This document shows, in pieces, positions 58,904 to 64,000 of a stretch of DNA of 64,000 nucleotides; within the stretch, counting starts at the first letter, position 1; each line of letters begins with the position of its first letter. Below the pieces are notes generated by a model, which saw only the letters and a list, made by a program, of their open reading frames with translations, was not told the origin of the DNA and did not search any database. The stretch comes from JALYGJ01 sp963781705. Lineage in GTDB: Bacteria; Chloroflexota; Limnocylindria; Limnocylindrales; CSP1-4. The position numbers were made by a program, and so were the translations under genes. The stretch spans positions 806,001 through 870,000 of the forward strand of contig CAWAGP010000001.1 in the NCBI GenBank assembly GCA_963781705.1. Direction: 5' to 3'.

Positions 58904-60577
58904 TTGAGCGATCGCGTCCAGGCGGTCCGGCGCGAGCGGCACCAGGCGAATCGCGACCAGCTGCTCGAATACCTCGGCAGCCTGCTGGGCCGCCATGAGC
59001 GGCTCATCGTGGTCTCCAACCGCGGCCCACTGACGTTCAAACACACGCGTGGCAGCTGGCGCGCACAGCGCGGCTCAGGCGGCCTCGTGACGGCCCTGGC
59101 CGAGGTCGGCCACATCGCCCCGGTAACCTGGATCAGTGGGGCGTTGGATGCCGGCGATCGCGCCGCCGCGCGGGTGCTGAACGATGCCAACGACGATCAG
59201 CGAGCGGGGTTGCTGGCGGAGATCGCCCGCGTTCTGCCGGGACAGGACCTGCGTCTCGATCTGCGCGAGGTTCCGCCCGACGCGTGGCAGAAGCACTACG
59301 CGACGGTGGCCAACCCATTCCTGTGGTTCACCCAGCACCAGCTCTATACGCTGCCCTACGCGCCGAACATCGACCGTGCTTTCATTGCCGCGTGGCAGGC
59401 GGGCTACCGCGTCGTCAACGAGGTGTTCGCGGATGCCGTCCTCGAGGCCACACGCGAGACGCGGCGGCCCGTCGTGCTGCTGCAGGATTACCACCTCTAC
59501 CTGGCCGCCGCGCGCATCCGCGCCGAGCGCCCGGACAGCCTTCTGCTGCACTTCAACCACATCCCCTGGCCGGCTGCCGACACGTGGATGGTGCTGCCCC
59601 AGGCGCTGCGCCGAGTGATCTGTGAGGGTCTGCTGGCGAACGACATCGTCGGCCTGCAGACCGATCGCTACGCCAGCAACTTCCTCGCCTCGGTCGACGC
59701 TTTCGTGCGCGACGCGCGGGTCGACCCAGACGGTCGCCACGTCCGCTGGCGAGGCAGGACGATCTGGGTGCGCGCCTACCCGATCTCGATCGACGCCGAT
59801 GCGCTTTCTGCCTTCGCCGCCGGACCGGAAGTGGCGCGCCGCCGGCGCGAGCTCAGCGAGCGGCTCGAGCGAGCGGGGAAGCCGCGGCTGATCGTCCGCG
59901 TCGACCGACTGGAGCCGTCCAAGAACGTGCTGCGCGGCTTCGTTGCCTTCGAGGAACTGCTCCAGCGGCGACCGGACCTGCGAAAGTCGGTGCGCTTCCT
60001 GGCCATCCAGTCGATCAGCCGCGAGAACGTGCCCGAATATGCCGAGTACGCCGCCCGGGTACGCAACGTCGTTGCGCGCGTGAACGGGATGGCTGATCCC
60101 GACGAGCAGCCGATCTGGCTGCTCGACGGCACCGACTACGCACTCGCGATCGCCGCGCTCTCACTGGCCGACGTGGTCCTGGTCAATCCCGTCGTCGACG
60201 GCATGAACCTGGTTGCCAAGGAGGCCGCCGTCGTCAGCCAGGCGGCGCTGGTCCTGTCCGAGACGGCCGGCGCCGCCGAACAACTGGCGGCCGATTCGTT
60301 GATCGTCAGCGCGGCCGACATCGCCGGCACCAGCGAGATGCTCGAACGCGGACTGGAGATGCCCGCGGAGGAACGACTCGGTCACCTGCGTCACCTCCGC
60401 GCATCGGTGCGCGGCGAGGACCTGCAGTGGTGGCTGACGCGTCAGCTGCGCGACCTGGCCGCGGTCGCGCGCGGCGGCCGGCCGCCGTCGCGCGCGCTGC
60501 GCGACACGGTGCGCCGCTTCGAGCCAGCCCTGAACGAAGAGAGCATCGCTCCCCCTCGCCGTCAGCGCAGCCGGTAG
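58904..60577 (+). CDS. otsA: Trehalose-6-phosphate synthase (GT20)
   Basis: This 557-residue glycosyltransferase makes trehalose-6-phosphate from UDP-glucose (or another NDP-glucose) and glucose-6-phosphate. VVSNRGPLTF, LLQDYHLYLAAARIR (usual HDYHL becomes QDYHL), FNHIPWPAADTW, RVDRLEPSKNVLRG and NPVVDGMNLVAKEAAVV are seen. About 30 residues precede the domain. The TTG start lies five bases after nuoN. Its 3' end overlaps a GNAT gene on the other strand by 16 bases. The matching phosphatase is on that strand. Confidence 0.9.
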   Translation: MSDRVQAVRRERHQANRDQLLEYLGSLLGRHERLIVVSNRGPLTFKHTRGSWRAQRGSGGLVTALAEVGHIAPVTWISGALDAGDRAAARVLNDANDDQRAGLLAEIARVLPGQDLRLDLREVPPDAWQKHYATVANPFLWFTQHQLYTLPYAPNIDRAFIAAWQAGYRVVNEVFADAVLEATRETRRPVVLLQDYHLYLAAARIRAERPDSLLLHFNHIPWPAADTWMVLPQALRRVICEGLLANDIVGLQTDRYASNFLASVDAFVRDARVDPDGRHVRWRGRTIWVRAYPISIDADALSAFAAGPEVARRRRELSERLERAGKPRLIVRVDRLEPSKNVLRGFVAFEELLQRRPDLRKSVRFLAIQSISRENVPEYAEYAARVRNVVARVNGMADPDEQPIWLLDGTDYALAIAALSLADVVLVNPVVDGMNLVAKEAAVVSQAALVLSETAGAAEQLAADSLIVSAADIAGTSEMLERGLEMPAEERLGHLRHLRASVRGEDLQWWLTRQLRDLAAVARGGRPPSRALRDTVRRFEPALNEESIAPPRRQRSR

Positions 60578-61014
60578 AGACGCTCCTCCACGCCGTCGGG
60601 TGCTGGCCCGGGTTGTTCCGCGGCCGGCTCGAAGCCGTTCTTCTCGAGCACGCGGATCGAACCCGTGTTGTGGGCCACGACGTGCGCGTACAGCGGCCGT
60701 TCGGACAGCTCGGCCAGGAACAGGCCAAGCGCCGCGGTGGCCACGCCGCGGCCCCAGAATTCCCGGGCCAGCCAGTAGCCGATAAATCGGCGCTGATCGT
60801 CGGGCCAGCTGCCCATGTTGCCCGCCACGACTCCGTCGACCACGATCGTGCGCGAAACATTCAGCGCATCGCGCAGGACACGCCGCCAGTGTGCGTAGTG
60901 CGCCGGCCGCGAACGCGACGGGAAGGCGGCCATGGCACTTGCCCCCCGATCCGCCTGGTGGACAAAGAATGGCTCGAGGTCTTCCTCGACCACCGGTCGC
61001 AGTGTGACGTTCAT
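60562..61014 (-). CDS. RimJ/RimL-type GNAT acetyltransferase
   Basis: This 150-residue enzyme has the RimJ/RimL layout: VTLRPVVEEDLEPFF, GYWLAREFWGRGVATAALGLF (the acetyl-CoA loop with GRGVAT) and VAHNTGSIRVLEKNGFE. The acceptor is unknown. It is the last gene of the tlpA-otsB-GNAT operon; its ATG overlaps otsB by four bases. Confidence 0.88.
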   Translation of the reverse strand: MNVTLRPVVEEDLEPFFVHQADRGASAMAAFPSRSRPAHYAHWRRVLRDALNVSRTIVVDGVVAGNMGSWPDDQRRFIGYWLAREFWGRGVATAALGLFLAELSERPLYAHVVAHNTGSIRVLEKNGFEPAAEQPGPAPDGVEERLYRLR

Positions 61015-61850
61015 CGCAGCCGTCGGGCGAGGGCGGCCAGGAAACGCGTCGCGTCGGCGGGCGAGCTGAGCACCACGTCGGCTGCCTGGGCGACCTCCGG
61101 CGGCACCTCCGAGCGTGCCTGGACGGCCACTGCCAGACCGTCCGTCTGACCGGCGCGGCGCAGCCGGCGCAACTCGTGGAAGGCCTGCGCGTCGCTCACG
61201 TCGTCGCCCAGCAGGAACACACTGCGTGGTCGCGCCTCGGCGAACAACGCCGCGAAAGCCCCGCCTTTAGCCACGGCACCGGGCGGTCGCAACTCGAGCA
61301 CGCGCCGGCCGGGAAAACGCTCCAGCAAACCGTCCGGGTCAAGCTCGTCGACGGCCCGTCGTACCTGCCGCGCGGCAGCCTCGAGGTCGGGCGCCGTCCG
61401 ATAGTGGAAGGCGACCGTCGGTGTCTTTCGTTCGACGACCAGCCACGGCGCGGCGACCAGCTGCGGAACTCGATCGGCCAGCAACTCGGCCGCGTGGACG
61501 GCCGTATCGGTCGCATGGTCGAAGTGTGGCCTGAGTCGCTCGGGACGCCCGCCGCGAGGTACGAAGCCGCGCTCCATGCCGTGGTTGCCCAGGTACGTCA
61601 CGCCACCCACCCGCACGCGTGCCGCGACATCAGCGGCGGAGCGGCCCGACAGCACAGCCACGTGGACCTGTGGCAGACGGCTGAGCGCGCGCAGGGCGCG
61701 CCGGCCGAGCGGCAGGATCTCGGCTCCCCACGGATCGTCGACGATCCGGCTGAGCGTACCGTCGAAGTCGCTGACCACCAGCAACGGCCGGCGCTCGAGG
61801 TGGCCTGCCGCCGCCGCGACCGCCTCGGCAACTGAGACGGCTGTGGTCAC
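61011..61850 (-). CDS. otsB: Trehalose-6-phosphate phosphatase
   Basis: This 279-residue HAD phosphatase releases trehalose. The nucleophile motif SDFDGTLSRI (Asp28, Asp30), the SGRSAADV segment, NHGMERG and the metal motif GDDVSDAQAF are present. GTG 61850 overlaps the TlpA-like stop by four bases (GTGA); the longer open frame to 61994 lies inside that gene. It works with otsA on the opposite strand. Confidence 0.9.
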   Translation of the reverse strand: MTTAVSVAEAVAAAAGHLERRPLLVVSDFDGTLSRIVDDPWGAEILPLGRRALRALSRLPQVHVAVLSGRSAADVAARVRVGGVTYLGNHGMERGFVPRGGRPERLRPHFDHATDTAVHAAELLADRVPQLVAAPWLVVERKTPTVAFHYRTAPDLEAAARQVRRAVDELDPDGLLERFPGRRVLELRPPGAVAKGGAFAALFAEARPRSVFLLGDDVSDAQAFHELRRLRRAGQTDGLAVAVQARSEVPPEVAQAADVVLSSPADATRFLAALARRLR

Positions 61851-62497
61851 GACCCCGGTGACGGCGCCAGGTCGGGCAGGATCGCGCCCAGCGCCTGGTC
61901 GAAGACCTCCGGCGGCGCGCCGCCGAAGACGATCTGCTCGATCACGCCGTCGCCGTCCACGAAGTAGTGAACCGGCAGCGCGAAGGCTCCCCACTCGCCC
62001 TGAATGCTCGAGTCCTGATCGAGGCCAACCGGCAGGTCCACGCCGAGCGCGTTGATGAACGAGGTCACCGTCGTCTTGTCCTCACCTACGTCGACCAGGA
62101 CGATCGTCGCCTGCTCGCCGAGCTGGGCCTGGTAGTTCTGCATCAGCGGCAGCTCGTCGGCGCACTGCGGGCACCACGTGGCCATGAAGTTGATCCACAG
62201 CGGCTGGCCGGCATAGTCACGCGTGTCGAACAGGCTGCCGTCGGCGAGAGTGACCGTGAGGGCCGGCGCCGGCTGGCCCACGGCCACTTCGGCGGGCGTG
62301 CCGGATGCCGGCGCGGGCGTGATCAGCGCCGGCGTCGGCGACTGCTGGGCTGGTTGACTGGGCAGCGGCGGAATGGTCGGGGGCGACGGCATGACGAGTA
62401 CCGGCGACTCGCCAATGACGTTGGCAAACAGGAGGACGGTGAGCAGACCGCCGACGACGAGCGCTGCCAGCACACCGAGGAAGTCGGCTAGGCGCAT
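61847..62497 (-). CDS. Membrane-anchored TlpA-like thioredoxin
   Basis: This 216-residue protein has one N-terminal helix (residues 7-28), a Pro/Ser/Thr linker to about residue 70, and an extracytoplasmic thioredoxin domain. The redox motif is ATWCPQC (Cys109, Cys112) and the cis-Pro is in FALPVHYFVD. It probably reduces or oxidises surface disulfides, for example in cytochrome or lipoprotein maturation. Operon position upstream of otsB has no clear logic. Confidence 0.87.
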   Translation of the reverse strand: MRLADFLGVLAALVVGGLLTVLLFANVIGESPVLVMPSPPTIPPLPSQPAQQSPTPALITPAPASGTPAEVAVGQPAPALTVTLADGSLFDTRDYAGQPLWINFMATWCPQCADELPLMQNYQAQLGEQATIVLVDVGEDKTTVTSFINALGVDLPVGLDQDSSIQGEWGAFALPVHYFVDGDGVIEQIVFGGAPPEVFDQALGAILPDLAPSPGS

Positions 62498-62553
62498 GCC
62501 CGCGGAATGTACTACGGCAATCGAAAGGGGGCTGCGCTAGGATCGGCCGCCCG

Positions 62554-63333
62554 ATGCAGGCAATCGTCAGGCTGTTGGATCGTCTGGTGCCGACACTGCT
62601 GCTGGCGTGCAGCGTTGGCCTGCTGACTGCTGGCCTGCTGCTGTACGCACCGTCTGCCTTCGGGGAGTGGCGAACGCCCCAGCCGTCACTGGGCGGCGGC
62701 AATCCCCTCTTCGGAGCGGCGTCATCGTCGCCTGCGGGGACCGGTGCGTCGCCGCTGCCCGACGGCCCACCGGGCACCCCCTTTGATCTGACGCCCACAC
62801 CCACGCCCGGCCCCGTGCCGTCAGGCGTTGCCGCACGCGCCCATGCGACGCGCATCGTCATCCCCGCGCAGGACATCGACCTGCCCGTCGTCGCCGGCGA
62901 CCTGGAGCTGCCCGGCAACGTCGGCAACTATCCGTTGTGCGACGTCGCCATGTACCTGACCCAGTACGCGCAACCGGGCGAGACGGGTACCACGTATATC
63001 TATGCCCACGCACAGCACGGCATGTTCGCGCCGCTGCTCAAGGCGAGTGAGACTGACCAGGGCGCCGTCCTGGTCGGCGCGCTGGTCGAGGTCTACACCA
63101 GCGCCGACAGGCTGTATCTGTACCAGATCTCGGTCGTCAAGCAGCATGCGACGGACCTGTCGATCACCGACATCGCGGCCGGCCAGCAACAACTCGTGCT
63201 GCAGACCAGTGAGGGGGTCGCGGGCACCATCCCGAAGCTTCAGTTGGCCGCCCAGTTGATCGGCATCGTGCCCGCCGGCCATGGCGACGCCAACCCTGCG
63301 GCGCATCCGCGCGTGTGCCTGCCAGCGTCCTGA
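62554..63333 (+). CDS. Sortase-fold protein lacking the catalytic cysteine
   Basis: This 259-residue protein has a signal anchor (residues 10-32), a Gly/Ser/Pro linker and a class E/F-like sortase domain from about residue 97. TYIYAHAQHGMFAPLL carries the His (His152 or His155). The strand that should read TLxTC is LVLQTSEG, so the nucleophile is Ser219. The expected Arg on the next strand is Lys (PKLQLAAQL). Transpeptidation by the normal mechanism is unlikely. No LPxTG substrates are visible nearby. It may be a structural or substrate-binding relative. Confidence 0.75.
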   Translation: MQAIVRLLDRLVPTLLLACSVGLLTAGLLLYAPSAFGEWRTPQPSLGGGNPLFGAASSSPAGTGASPLPDGPPGTPFDLTPTPTPGPVPSGVAARAHATRIVIPAQDIDLPVVAGDLELPGNVGNYPLCDVAMYLTQYAQPGETGTTYIYAHAQHGMFAPLLKASETDQGAVLVGALVEVYTSADRLYLYQISVVKQHATDLSITDIAAGQQQLVLQTSEGVAGTIPKLQLAAQLIGIVPAGHGDANPAAHPRVCLPAS

Positions 63334-64000
63334 TCAGATCCAGCCGCGGCGTCGGAAGTAGAACCCGACCACGCCGGCAATCAGAATCGACGCCAGCGTC
63401 ACCAGCCAGAAGCCGGCGCCTTCCGCGAGCGTGAAGGCCGGGCCCGCCTCGCTCATGCCGAATATGCCGGCGGTGGCGGCGATGGTGGCCAGGATGACCG
63501 TTACGCCGGTCAGCCGCTTCATGATCTCGGACAGGTTGTTATTGATCTGCGAGAGATAGATGTCGAGCGTCGTGCTGACCAACTCGCGATAGGTGTCGAG
63601 CTCGTCGGTCAGCCGAATCAGGTGGTCGTAGACATCACGGAAGTAGATCGACCGTTCGGGGTTGATCAGCGCGACGTCGCGGTTGGTGAGCTGGTTGAAG
63701 ATCTCGCGCTGCGGATTGACGGCGTGGCGGATTGCCAGCAGGTCACGGCGCACGTCGAAGAGTCGCTCGACGATCTCGCGGTTCTGCACGCGGATGACCA
63801 ACTCCTCGAGCTCGTCGATCTCGTCACCGAGCTTGTCGAACACCGGGAAGTAGTCGTCGACCAACCAGTCGGCGATCTCCCACAGGATGTAGTCGGCGCC
63901 CTGCTCGAGATGCGCCCCGGCATCACGGCGCAGGAACGGCGCCTCGCGCAGTCCCATTCCGGGGTCGTGAACGGTGAGCAGGAAGCGCTCGCCGAGCACC
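63334..64000 (-). CDS. corA: CorA-like divalent-cation channel (5' end outside the window)
   Basis: At least 222 residues of a CorA-family magnesium/cobalt channel are present; the N-terminal domain lies beyond the window edge. The long stalk helix and LSQINNNLSEIMKRLTGVTVILA region lead to the first pore helix, then the second helix and a basic end (YFRRRGWI). The selectivity motif, normally GMN, reads GMS here (63459-63451). The stop is immediately next to the convergent sortase-like gene. Confidence 0.88.
   Translation of the reverse strand, partial: VLGERFLLTVHDPGMGLREAPFLRRDAGAHLEQGADYILWEIADWLVDDYFPVFDKLGDEIDELEELVIRVQNREIVERLFDVRRDLLAIRHAVNPQREIFNQLTNRDVALINPERSIYFRDVYDHLIRLTDELDTYRELVSTTLDIYLSQINNNLSEIMKRLTGVTVILATIAATAGIFGMSEAGPAFTLAEGAGFWLVTLASILIAGVVGFYFRRRGWI

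Noticed and set aside
1..64000. CRISPR arrays, IS elements, prophage, rRNA or tRNA genes
   Set aside because: I saw no regularly spaced direct repeats, transposase or integrase motifs, phage structural genes, or tRNA arm patterns by eye; a covariance search would be needed to exclude a tRNA fully.

Overview
The window is 64 kb of GC-rich, densely packed bacterial chromosome with many 1-4 nt start/stop overlaps and frequent GTG and TTG starts. HspR-type heat-shock control, a T-box, Liv and polar amino-acid ABC lipoproteins with lipoboxes, a KimA/CeoBC potassium operon, OtsA/OtsB and an actinobacterial-looking family mix without outer-membrane genes suggest Chloroflexota (perhaps a Limnocylindria-like soil or freshwater lineage). 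A deep actinobacterial relative is the alternative. This placement is inference; no rRNA marker is present. I found no tRNA, rRNA, CRISPR array, insertion sequence or prophage.

Layout. 1-8.6 kb: a small membrane protein, a LuxR-type HTH protein, an EAL-domain protein with decayed active-site motifs, a family-5 uracil-DNA glycosylase, a flavoprotein with a cNMP-binding partner, acylphosphatase, DNA polymerase III delta', a NYN-domain protein with a long arginine-rich tail, and a GNAT protein. 8.7-14.9 kb: a complete livKHMGF branched-chain amino-acid importer whose LivG ATPase carries an inserted hydrophobic hairpin. 15-16.7 kb: a type 2 TrpB under a T-box leader with a TGG (Trp) specifier. 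16.8-19.7 kb: a polar amino-acid ABC importer. 19.7-21.7 kb: hpt operon with a PD-(D/E)XK-like and a zinc-ribbon protein. 21.7-24.1 kb: CsoR, a small DnaA-box cluster, RsmG and a phosphoesterase. 24.1-27.9 kb: potassium operon (KimA, Usp, CeoB, CeoC). 28.8-35.8 kb: a proteostasis operon hspR-lon-cbpA-clpB behind a HAIR-like operator, with a vestigial Hsp20 start in the leader. 35.8-43.7 kb: MidA-like methyltransferase, Nudix CoA hydrolase, cupin, a divergent PurH, GlpX, a frameshifted MFS gene, a HEAT-repeat-like protein, FolK. 43.9-58.9 kb: a nuo (complex I) operon. 58.9-63.3 kb: trehalose synthesis (otsA facing tlpA-otsB-GNAT), a sortase-like protein lacking the catalytic Cys, and a partial CorA.

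The most interesting system is the nuo operon, ordered A-B-C-D-H-(half I + E)-F-X-J-K-L-M-N. No normal NuoI or NuoG is present. The first half of NuoI is fused to NuoE, and the second NuoI-like 4Fe-4S half lies at the C-terminus of X, an 856-residue protein. X combines a NuoG-type 2Fe-2S domain, a GltD/NfnB-like FAD/NAD(P)H module and formate-dehydrogenase/hydrogenase-type ferredoxin motifs. NuoF lacks one N3 cysteine and ends with a CPAGVC motif like HydB/FdhB proteins; NuoE lacks one N1a cysteine. Together these suggest a complex I with a rebuilt electron-input arm, possibly NADPH-linked or bifurcating.
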